Source of the DNA: Chloroflexota bacterium
GTDB taxonomy: Bacteria; Chloroflexota; UBA6077; CF-72
NCBI GenBank assembly: GCA_019242065.1
Contig: JAFAWJ010000459.1
Span: forward strand, 1-11,913
Reading direction: 5' to 3'
DNA length: 11,913 nt
The translations under genes and the position numbers were made by a program. A model generated the notes under the pieces. That model searched no databases and was not told the DNA's origin. It saw only the letters and a list, made by a program, of their open reading frames with translations. Shown piece by piece: positions 1 to 7,422 of the stretch (positions within the stretch are counted from its first letter, which is position 1; each line of letters begins with the position of its first letter).

Positions 1-520
1 ACGAGGTCCACGTCCGCGTCGTCGGCGGGATCGAGCGCGGCCACAGTCACCGTGGCCACGGGCCGCCTGGTCGGCGGCGGGTGGTCGTTGCCGTTGCCGC
101 TGGGCTGGTTGTTGACTAGCCGCACACCCACCCAGCTGCCGCTGAACAGGAGCGCTCCATTGGACGTGTAGGTACAGACCTGAACATTGAGAGGTCCGTT
201 CACGCCGCACGCCGGCGGGGTGACCGCGGTGGGGCTCGTGCAGCCGTCGATCTGCGAGCCGACCGGCGTTGCAGTACCGAGGCTGTCCAGCAGCGAGAAC
301 TGCAGTAGCGGATGATTCGCAAAGCAGTTGGCCGCGGCGACGTCGACGCTGAAGGTGATGAACCGTTTGTTCGCCAGCAACGGGATGTTATTCACCGTCT
401 GGAACTCGAATGGCCCGCGCTGGGATCGACCGCCGTCCACGCCGACACGGCATAGTTGCCGGCGGGGTTCGACGAGCCGGCGAAGGAGCCAAGAGCCCAG
501 GCTGCCTGCTGGACGTCGTT
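1..520 (-). pseudogene. DUF11-type surface/secreted protein, fragment with frameshift
   Basis: Minus-strand translation gives two pieces that follow each other in the usual order for the N-terminal region of DUF11/conserved-repeat surface proteins. The first (about 520-425) contains NPAGNYAVSAW; the second (about 419 to the left edge) contains GPFEFQTVNNIPLLANKRF, then FSVDVAAANCFANHPLLQF, four further cysteines, and LLFSGSWVGVRLVNNQPSGN. The pieces lie in different frames, so an indel falls between about 417 and 450; the first frame stops at 392-394. A TAG at 521-523 lies directly upstream of the first piece, and no start is present, so the 5' end is lost. The 3' part runs off the window. 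Family members are exported and repeat-rich, with unknown ligands. The family assignment is from remembered sequence patterns. A sequencing error could explain the frameshift, but not the missing start. Confidence 0.6.
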
Positions 521-523
521 CTA

Positions 524-642
524 GAACGCCCAGAGGCTTTGCCTTTGCGCACCAGCGACCGCAGTTCGCGATGCTGCTCGTCAGTGAGCTCGACGACCCC
601 CTTCCATTTCCGCACTATCGGGACCCTCCGACGACGGCTCAC
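524..642 (-). pseudogene. IS630-family transposase, N-terminal remnant
   Basis: A GTG at 640-642 opens a frame whose first 40 residues contain VELTDEQHRELRSLVRKGKA, which matches the beginning of IS630-type transposases (the helix-turn-helix entry before the 'RAR.LL' stretch). Similarity stops after KASGR near 525, where the sequence joins the surface-protein fragment. The rest of the helix-turn-helix and the whole DDE catalytic domain are absent, so it cannot encode an active transposase. The frame continues to 388 but downstream residues are only the shadow of the neighbouring fragment. Its start lies 21 bp beyond the stop of the phosphoesterase gene, so the element end is close to that gene's 3' end. 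I did not find terminal inverted repeats. Confidence 0.6.
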
Positions 643-663
643 ATCACGTCAGCATCAACGTGG

Positions 664-3600
664 TCATCCACTAGTCACCCTCCAGGCGTTGGCGGATGGA
701 TTTCCGCCGCCAATAGGAGCGGTGAGGACAACGGGGGTTCCAGAGGATGTAGTGGGACTGGCCTGTTGCAGGACGCGTCCTGCGAACGCCGCATTGGAGA
801 TGACGTACATGTCGCGGTCCTGTGCGTTGGTTCCGACCGAAGTCAGACGCCAGCGCTGGGTTTGCGGGTCGTTCGGCGGCGGGGCGCCAGCACCCTTCGG
901 GTACTTGACGTCTTGTCTGACGCTCAGATTCGGATCGGCCGTCAGGTAGAGATTGCCGGTGCGCGTGCGAATGTAGACAAAGCCCTGGCCGGCGTCTTCG
1001 AAGGCGAATTGCTGAGCGTTGGAGGTATTGGGTGTGAAGTGCTGCAGGACGGTGCCCGGAGTCGTGCCTGCTGTCTGCACGTCCAATCGCAACTGGGCCG
1101 CGACAGAGACGAAGTTGTACGGAATGAACGGGCGGAACTGCTCGACGCGCGGCGTGCTATTGAGCACCGACGAGAGGTCGTTGGCGGCCGCGTAGCGGGC
1201 GCCCATAAACGGCGGGTTCTGGTGCAGGAAACGCCGGGCGATCGTCTTGAGAATGGAGGTATGATCGAAATGCAGGCTGGGCGAGGCGCCAACCGCGTCG
1301 TGACCAAACACGCTGCCGGCTGTTACCCACGGCGAGACGACAAACGTCGGTACACGCACGCCGTAGGTGTCGATCGACTCGGGCGTGACCTTCACCGCCG
1401 GGGGTGGCGGAACGTGGTCGTAAAAGCCACCATGCTCGTCGTACGTGATGATCAACAGCGTCTTCGCCCAAGTCGGGCTGGAAGCCAGCGCTTCGACCAC
1501 TCGCTGTACCAGGTCCTGCCCAGGCGCAACGTCCGCCGGAGGTCCGTCGCAGTTGCTGCCAGGTGGAAGCTCGATGTAATGCGGGTCGATGAAGGTGACG
1601 CTTGGCAGAGCACCGGCACGAGCAACAGCCGCGAAGCCCAGTCCCGGATCCTCGAAAGCAACAATATTCGTCGGGTCGAACGTACCGTTCTGAAAAAAGC
1701 GCAGGAAACAGTAATGATGCTCGAAGTACTTCCAGGTGACGTTCTGAGCGGTGAGGTAGTCGAAAATCGTTGGCGTGAAGACGGCGCGCATCGGACTCGA
1801 GTTGTCGTATTCCCAGCGGCCATGCACGTCGAGGTTCAACCGGCCGGTCAGCTCATGGAAGCGGTTGCAGAAGGTTGGGCCAGGATGGCTGGCGAACCAG
1901 CGGTGCCCGATGGCGAAGTCGCGCGCCAGCGCATCGAAGACAGGCACGTTTTCGGCAGGGTGGTAGCCCATGATGCGAGCGGCCAGCGCCGGGCCGTGCT
2001 CCACCGCAAAACTCTGCGCGAATCCGTCCATCTTGCCACCGTCGATCGCCCTTTGCACGAGCTCGTAGTCGTGCGGGGGATCGGGCGCGAAAATCGTGTC
2101 CCGCGCCACAAATGGCACTGATGGGCATATTTGTCCGTCGAGCAGGTTGAATTCCCCGCCCTTGAGCCCATCGACGTCGTTGCGGCCCATGCCACCCTTG
2201 TCTGTGGTCAGACTAAGATAGCCAAGCATGGAGTCGAACGAACGATTCTCCATGGTGAGGACCACGATGTGGTCGATGTTGGCCAGATTGCCGGGCGAGA
2301 AATCGGTGCCTGATGGCCAGCCGGCTGGGACGGATGGGACAAATGTATCCCGCGGTCCCCGATACGAGATCTGCAGCGTCCCGCCCTGGATGGCTACCGA
2401 CTCGATCGCACAGCCGCTCTCGCCATCGACCGACCCGCCCACCAGCCAACCGGTCACGGTTTCATTAAGTCGGTCGCGAGCAGTCGTGCCATCGAAGGGA
2501 TCGGGAGCAGTGAGCATGTCGTAGATCTTTTGGCGGGCGATCTCCTGCACGATTCCGCCCGGTTGCGTGCTGCTGGGCGTCGTCACCTTGACGTTGATGA
2601 CCTTGTCGATCAAGCCGCTGACATAAGTTGCGGGTGACGGAATATCCGCTGAAACCGGCTGTCCCAGGAAGTGTCCAGAGACGTGATACAGGTTCCCAGC
2701 TTCCGAGGTGATGGTCAGCCCCTGGATATCCGAGACCCAACTCATCAGGTCGACCAGGCCGCGCGACTCGTCGAGCCCGAACGTCAGGCCGAAGCGGACG
2801 GAGAAGTGCGTGACAGTGCCGACGGACCCATGGAAGTCGGTAGGCTGCTCGTCACTGCATTTGAACGTGACCTCGACAATCAGCGGAGTTGCCAGACCGA
2901 GATCGACATGCGCACTCACGCTCAGCATCTCGAGGCTATCGAAATACACGCCGTGGTCGAGCCGATCCAGCGACCTCGGGGAACTGGTGAACCTCACGCC
3001 TTCGACGAAAGTGGGCGGCAGCGGGCCCGGCGCAGGCGGATCGGCCTCGATCGACTGCAGGTCGAAGTAACTCTCTGGCTGGAGACTGCCGAAGATGCCC
3101 GTGTTGTCCAGGCGGACCTGGCGAATGGGGGGATCGGTGCGCAGGTTGATGAACTCGCCGAGCCTCGTCTCGAGATATGCCAGTGAGATCGTTCTGGTTT
3201 TCAGTCGCTGGTCGCTGAAGTTGAGCCCCGGGCTTCGCGGCGGCGGGAGGGTAGGAAAAGGGTCGCCCTCATACACGCCGACATGTTTGTGGTTCTCTGC
3301 GTCGAGGATAACGCCATCGGTGCGCGACGAGAACGTGTAGCTCGTGCTCCCGTCACTGAAGGTGAACGTCACCTTGTAGTCGAAAATCCAGCGGTCACTT
3401 CCGGTCGGCACGACGTTGACGAAGACCAGGGGCAGGACCATGTCCTGCAGTCGAATGGCATTCGAGGCCAGCGGCAGTGCGCTCGCCGAGAAGACGACCG
3501 TCTTTGTCGAGGGGTCGGGGAAGTCCTGGCCCGAAAGGAGGTCCAGTCCGATCGCGATGTCCTGGTAGGATGACGCGCTCAGTCGGTTGACAATGTGGAC

Positions 3601-4530
3601 GTTCAGCTGCGTGTCATTGTTTTTGTTGTCGTTGTGCGTGTGGAAGGCGAGCGTTACCTGAGTCAGCACCGCGTCCGTGACCGGCCGCGGAGGTGGCGCG
3701 ACGGGATTGAAGGGATTCTCGGTGCACAGACCGGAGTGGTTGCGATTGTCCTGATCCAGGACGATGCCGGTGATCCCGTCTCTGACGGAGGAAGCCGAGA
3801 AGGACCTGCCGTCGTCGAACTGAAAGGTCACCGTGTAGTCGAAGATCCAGCGATCGCTCCCGTCCGGAAGGATATGTACGTTGACGACGGGTAGTACGAC
3901 CTCATGTATGGGGATAGGCGTGGTTCTCAGGGGGATGTCAAACTGGTGCGTCGAGTTTGCCTCAAAAGTGACTCCCAATCCCAGGGCCTGACCGAATGCC
4001 AGGTAGGGGTTGCGCTCGGAGTCGCCAAGCTTCTCGTGACGCTTGAACTCCAGCAGGTTAGCAACGTACTCGGAAGCCCGTTCGGGCGTCGCCGTCGAGC
4101 TGGAGCGGTTTTTGACGAAGACGTGGAGCAGGGTGTTGGCGTTCTTGTTGTCACTGTGCGTATTGAAGGTGATGAACACCTTTTGCAACGCAGGACTGGA
4201 GGTGGCTACCCGCGTGGTGACGGGCTGACTGGCGGTGATCGTCTGGCTGGAGTCAAACCTCGCCGACACGGTCGCGGTGGTCGGACCGGCTGGGCCGGGC
4301 ACCGGAACGTCGGCCTGGAATGTCCACGTGGGCAACTTCTGGGGAGGATGCGTCACAACAGGCGCGAAGATGGCGGTTACTGCCGTCTGGTTAGCGAACT
4401 GGATCGTCACGCTATCTAGATCGGACTCGGGTGTGCCGGTAACGATTCCGGCCACGTGGGTCGTGGTGTCAATGACTAGCAGATCGCCTGCAACTGGCCG
4501 ATCGATGCGAATGGCGGCGGAGGTTGGCAT
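664..4530 (-). CDS. Multidomain phosphoesterase (phospholipase C/acid phosphatase family) with ricin-B-like C-terminus
   Basis: A 1288-residue protein. Residues about 750-1105 are a phosphoesterase of the bacterial phospholipase C/AcpA family (PF04185 type), with the metal-site motif ENRSFD (761-766), DPPH (817-820), SHPGPTFCNR (881-890, holding the likely nucleophile Thr886 by family analogy), YDEHGGFYDH (1030-1039) and FDHTS (1088-1092). Members cleave phosphodiesters or phosphomonoesters, often phosphatidylcholine; the substrate here is unknown. N-terminal to it are a beta-rich segment (1-115), two related domains beginning near 117 and 291 (THSDNKN/THNDNKN ... GSDRWIFDY), and an unrecognised stretch (430-745). 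Residues about 1140-1288 resemble a ricin-type beta-trefoil, suggesting glycan binding. The usual family length is about 450-700 residues, so this is large. It has no signal peptide, although family members are normally exported. The ATG has a good ribosome binding site (AGGGAGA, five bases upstream) and follows the upstream gene by 36 bp in the same frame, so the two are probably cotranscribed. Confidence 0.88.
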   Translation of the reverse strand: MPTSAAIRIDRPVAGDLLVIDTTTHVAGIVTGTPESDLDSVTIQFANQTAVTAIFAPVVTHPPQKLPTWTFQADVPVPGPAGPTTATVSARFDSSQTITASQPVTTRVATSSPALQKVFITFNTHSDNKNANTLLHVFVKNRSSSTATPERASEYVANLLEFKRHEKLGDSERNPYLAFGQALGLGVTFEANSTHQFDIPLRTTPIPIHEVVLPVVNVHILPDGSDRWIFDYTVTFQFDDGRSFSASSVRDGITGIVLDQDNRNHSGLCTENPFNPVAPPPRPVTDAVLTQVTLAFHTHNDNKNNDTQLNVHIVNRLSASSYQDIAIGLDLLSGQDFPDPSTKTVVFSASALPLASNAIRLQDMVLPLVFVNVVPTGSDRWIFDYKVTFTFSDGSTSYTFSSRTDGVILDAENHKHVGVYEGDPFPTLPPPRSPGLNFSDQRLKTRTISLAYLETRLGEFINLRTDPPIRQVRLDNTGIFGSLQPESYFDLQSIEADPPAPGPLPPTFVEGVRFTSSPRSLDRLDHGVYFDSLEMLSVSAHVDLGLATPLIVEVTFKCSDEQPTDFHGSVGTVTHFSVRFGLTFGLDESRGLVDLMSWVSDIQGLTITSEAGNLYHVSGHFLGQPVSADIPSPATYVSGLIDKVINVKVTTPSSTQPGGIVQEIARQKIYDMLTAPDPFDGTTARDRLNETVTGWLVGGSVDGESGCAIESVAIQGGTLQISYRGPRDTFVPSVPAGWPSGTDFSPGNLANIDHIVVLTMENRSFDSMLGYLSLTTDKGGMGRNDVDGLKGGEFNLLDGQICPSVPFVARDTIFAPDPPHDYELVQRAIDGGKMDGFAQSFAVEHGPALAARIMGYHPAENVPVFDALARDFAIGHRWFASHPGPTFCNRFHELTGRLNLDVHGRWEYDNSSPMRAVFTPTIFDYLTAQNVTWKYFEHHYCFLRFFQNGTFDPTNIVAFEDPGLGFAAVARAGALPSVTFIDPHYIELPPGSNCDGPPADVAPGQDLVQRVVEALASSPTWAKTLLIITYDEHGGFYDHVPPPPAVKVTPESIDTYGVRVPTFVVSPWVTAGSVFGHDAVGASPSLHFDHTSILKTIARRFLHQNPPFMGARYAAANDLSSVLNSTPRVEQFRPFIPYNFVSVAAQLRLDVQTAGTTPGTVLQHFTPNTSNAQQFAFEDAGQGFVYIRTRTGNLYLTADPNLSVRQDVKYPKGAGAPPPNDPQTQRWRLTSVGTNAQDRDMYVISNAAFAGRVLQQASPTTSSGTPVVLTAPIGGGNPSANAWRVTSG

Positions 4531-4536
4531 GGTCGT

Positions 4537-4543
4537 TCTCCCT
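4537..4543 (-). promoter_or_regulatory. Ribosome binding site of the phosphoesterase gene
   Basis: On the minus strand this reads AGGGAGA and sits six bases before the ATG at 4530, counting from its last base. It lies inside the 36-bp gap after the upstream stop codon. It supports independent initiation at this ATG and argues that the in-frame TGA upstream is a real gene boundary. Confidence 0.6.
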
Positions 4544-4566
4544 GCAATCTGAGATGCGGTTGGTGA

Positions 4567-7299
4567 TCAGTGGGTGGAGCAGGCGCAGGCGCCCTGAATG
4601 AACCGCAGCTGTATGGGGGCGGTTCGGATGAGGTCGTGCAGGTTGCCGTCGGTAGCGCGATAGAGCACGTGCTGACTGGCGTCGGGTCCGAAGACGTATG
4701 CGGAAGGCTTGCCGGCCGAATCCGGCGCCCCGGTGACAGTGGTCAGGTCGGTATGCGTCACCGCGCTGGTCGTCCACACCAGTTGGTGCAGGTGGCCGTT
4801 CGAGGACAGATAGACGACGTGGTGCGAGCTGTCGAGGGCGTTGAAGTACGCCGTCGGGTCGCCTGTTGGTAAGGGTGCGCCGCCCGCAGCGTAGGACAGA
4901 TCGTCATCGCCTACGCCGCCGGTGGTCCAGGAGAGATCGTGCACGTGTCCATCGACCCCGCGGTACACCACATGCTGTTCGCCCGTTGGAGTCAGGTAGG
5001 CCGACGGGTCGCCAGCCGGCGCCGGCGCGCCCGAGGCAACGCTGAGGTCCGAGTGCCCAACAGCGCCAGTCGACCAGTACAGCTCGTGCAGGTGGCCATC
5101 AGTACCGCGGTAGATCGCGCTCTGGCCGCCGACCCCCGCGTTGAAGTAGGCGACCGGATTGCCGGCCGGCGGAGTCGCACCAGAGAGATCTGTCAGGTCG
5201 TCTCCAGCGACTGCCCCGGTCGACCAGTACAGCTCGTGGAGATGGCCGTCGCTTGCTGCGTAGATAACATTCTGGACGCCGAAGGACAGGCTCACGTACG
5301 CAGCAGGGTCGCTGGCTGCTGCGGGTGCGCGGGACAACGCGCTCAGGTCGTCGTCGCCAACTCCACCCGTCGTCCAGTGCAGGCCATGCAGGTGCCCGTC
5401 CGTGCCCAGGTACACCACGTTGTGCGTACCCAGCACCGGAAACTCGTAGGCCGCGGCGGCGCCGAGCATCCGTGGAGCGCCAGCGTTGGTACTCAGGTTG
5501 GTGATGCCCTTGTCCGTCGCGGTCCGCCACAATTCATACGCGTAGCCGTCGCTGCCGCGGAAGACGACGTCCTGGGCGTCCTGCGCCGCAAACACCCAGC
5601 CAATCGGGTCCCCTCCCGCTGTGACACCCGTGCCCTGTGTAAGGTCCACGTTGCGAACCGGCGCGGAGAACGGCTTGTTGGCGAGCAGCGCCGCGTGACT
5701 GGCAATGCTGAGATAGGGCTGGCGGACACCGTCAGCGTCCGGCGCACCGACGCGGAGCATGACGTCGCGGCACATTCGGTAGACCGTCGCGTCGACGACC
5801 GCGAGCGTCACCCATCCGTCGCACAACGAATCCGATGCATCGGCGGGCTTGCCAACATCCGTATCCGAGCGGCCTCCGACGTCGAACCGGATGTTGCCAC
5901 CGCTGTCGATCTCACTGGGGCGGGCGTACTCCTGAAGAAACGTGTTCGCAAAGCGTCGCAGCATGGCATCGTCCATCTGGATCGGTTCGCCTGCTGGCTG
6001 AGCGACCGTGTTCAACCGGTCGAGATTCTGGCGCAAGAGGTCCAGGTACACCATGTCCAGGTTGGCGTGTCCATCTTCAGCGTGCGGGTCCGGGACGTCG
6101 TCTTCATAGTGCCAGGAGTAGCGCTCGCCTTGGGCGGCGTCGTTTTTGATCTGCAACCGGTTTGCGAAATAGCGCTGCTCGCGGGCGACGAGTCGCGGGA
6201 TGAGCAGGGCGGTGGCGTCCGCCTCCGTCGAGCGCCCGTTGGAGTCTCGGTAGAAGCCGCTGTCGATCGCTCGCCACAACTCCACCAGCATCATCATGTA
6301 GCCCATCGTCTGGTTGTGTGGCAGCGGCTTGCCGGCGTAGACACCGGCATGGTCGCAGTTGTCTGCCTTGCTGGAGTCGATCAACCCCAGCAGATGGGCG
6401 AGGTTTTTGTCGGCGTCTCTGGAGCCATCCCAACTGAACCACCGCGCGTGGTCTGCCGCATAGTCGTGCGCTCGCGTGCACTGCTCGGCATTGGGAAAGA
6501 CGGCCGGATAGTCGAGCGTGCCCTCGACGAAGTCACCACTCGAAGAAAAGTTCATTTGCGGCATGAACGCCAGCGCGGTTTGAATGTCCGCGTTCACGAA
6601 CTTCACGGCGTCGTCGGCGTAGTGCTTCGACTTGTCGGCTCGAAGAGAGGGGTCCTCTGCGACGATGCGCGCGAACGCCGCGAGCGCATAGCCATACAGG
6701 CCCGACATCATGGGATCAGCCGGATTCAGGCCGCCGTCACTCGCAAAGTCTGGATACATGCCACTGCCCCACGCCGGCTCGACTGCGCCTCGCTCGCGGT
6801 CGGTGAAGGGGGGCTTGCACTTGACGCACATGGGATTGGCGTTGTGCGCCCACGTGTCGAGGTCGGCCTGACCTGGATAGTCGTCACCCGTGTTGTTGTC
6901 GTCACGACCTTTCAGCAGGATGTTGTCGATCGCTTGTAGCTGGTCGACGTACTTCGGATCGTGCGTCAGTTCCCACATGCGGACCATCGCCCGACTCTCG
7001 TCGGCAATGCCCCACTGCATCCATGCCTGACGATTGACCATCGCCCAGGCGTACGTGCTAAGCCGAGCAGACTTGTCGGCATCGCTCATCCACCGGTTGT
7101 CGAATTGGGCAATATCGTCGGCGGTCACTTGTGTGCCGTCGGCGATAGTCACGACCGGAACGTCCTGGGGTGTAGTGGCCGAGGTGGAGGGAGGCCACGC
7201 CACCGTGCTACTGATAAGCCCGAACGTCAAGGCGACGCGCGCGGAGCGCGCAGACAATATGTGAGAGATAGCTGTTGCAAAACGTGAACTTATGGGCAT
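4567..7299 (-). CDS. Probable secreted alpha/alpha-toroid-like enzyme with C-terminal lectin-type beta-propeller
   Basis: 910 residues from the ATG at 7299. That start gives a plausible signal peptide (Arg-containing start, hydrophobic VALTFGLISSTVAW, likely cleavage near residue 42); the frame stays open to a GTG at 7374 and another ATG at 7332, but both would bury the signal. Residues about 45-545 are helix-rich and resemble six-hairpin/(alpha/alpha) toroid carbohydrate enzymes such as uronate epimerases and polysaccharide lyases: LPHNQTMGYMM, then YSWHYEDD (394-401) and AEDGHANLDM (E408, D409, H411, D415). These are candidate active-site residues; the reaction is not assigned. A CVKC pair occurs in the N-terminal third. 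Residues about 555-900 carry seven repeats with a DG(H)LHEL core at exactly 50-residue average spacing (Asp584 to Asp884), a beta-propeller resembling fungal fucose-specific lectins. The role is inferred: binding glycans outside the cell and presenting the enzyme to them. It is first in a two-gene unit. Confidence 0.78.
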   Translation of the reverse strand: MPISSRFATAISHILSARSARVALTFGLISSTVAWPPSTSATTPQDVPVVTIADGTQVTADDIAQFDNRWMSDADKSARLSTYAWAMVNRQAWMQWGIADESRAMVRMWELTHDPKYVDQLQAIDNILLKGRDDNNTGDDYPGQADLDTWAHNANPMCVKCKPPFTDRERGAVEPAWGSGMYPDFASDGGLNPADPMMSGLYGYALAAFARIVAEDPSLRADKSKHYADDAVKFVNADIQTALAFMPQMNFSSSGDFVEGTLDYPAVFPNAEQCTRAHDYAADHARWFSWDGSRDADKNLAHLLGLIDSSKADNCDHAGVYAGKPLPHNQTMGYMMMLVELWRAIDSGFYRDSNGRSTEADATALLIPRLVAREQRYFANRLQIKNDAAQGERYSWHYEDDVPDPHAEDGHANLDMVYLDLLRQNLDRLNTVAQPAGEPIQMDDAMLRRFANTFLQEYARPSEIDSGGNIRFDVGGRSDTDVGKPADASDSLCDGWVTLAVVDATVYRMCRDVMLRVGAPDADGVRQPYLSIASHAALLANKPFSAPVRNVDLTQGTGVTAGGDPIGWVFAAQDAQDVVFRGSDGYAYELWRTATDKGITNLSTNAGAPRMLGAAAAYEFPVLGTHNVVYLGTDGHLHGLHWTTGGVGDDDLSALSRAPAAASDPAAYVSLSFGVQNVIYAASDGHLHELYWSTGAVAGDDLTDLSGATPPAGNPVAYFNAGVGGQSAIYRGTDGHLHELYWSTGAVGHSDLSVASGAPAPAGDPSAYLTPTGEQHVVYRGVDGHVHDLSWTTGGVGDDDLSYAAGGAPLPTGDPTAYFNALDSSHHVVYLSSNGHLHQLVWTTSAVTHTDLTTVTGAPDSAGKPSAYVFGPDASQHVLYRATDGNLHDLIRTAPIQLRFIQGACACSTH
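4600..5600 (-). repeat. Tandem 150-bp repeats encoding propeller blades
   Basis: Seven in-frame copies of a roughly 150-bp unit, each coding for a (V)VYRG.DGHLHEL.W.TG..GDDDL....G.P....P.AY blade. The unit length is almost constant. Copies are diverged at DNA level but keep short nearly identical blocks: cgaccagtacagctcgtg occurs at 5071-5088 and again at 5221-5238, exactly 150 bp apart. The last copy is cut short after the HDL motif, as expected if the final blade is completed by sequence before the first repeat. Confidence 0.8.
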
Positions 7300-7362
7300 A
7301 ATCCTGGATTCCGCCTGGTGTCGCGCCAGCATGAGGCGTGACCAGCCGTCTCTCCACACGCA

Positions 7363-7394
7363 GTACCCACGCACTATTCGGCTCTGTGTGGTAC
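7363..7394. promoter_or_regulatory. Candidate operator in the divergent promoter region
   Basis: The 123 bp between the two divergent starts (7300-7422) contain an imperfect inverted repeat, GTACCCAC at 7363-7370 and GTGTGGTAC at 7386-7394. Its position between the regulator and the enzyme genes suits an operator bound by the helix-turn-helix of the regulator. No convincing -35/-10 pair was recognised on either strand. The repeat is short and could be chance. Confidence 0.2.
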
Positions 7395-7422
7395 GCTTGG
7401 ACTGGGCTGACGGAGTGTGTCA

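Noticed and set aside
640..663. Possible terminator after the phosphoesterase gene
   Set aside because: Only a weak 5-7 bp stem (CACGT/ACGTG) with no T-run can be formed.
328..2121. 597-residue plus-strand open frame
   Set aside because: Antisense to the phosphoesterase, whose catalytic motifs are clear on the minus strand; the translation is Arg/Val-rich without family features, typical of high-GC shadow frames.
4939..6939. 666-residue plus-strand open frame
   Set aside because: Antisense to the toroid-propeller gene; repeated Val/Arg segments mirror the propeller repeats on the coding strand.
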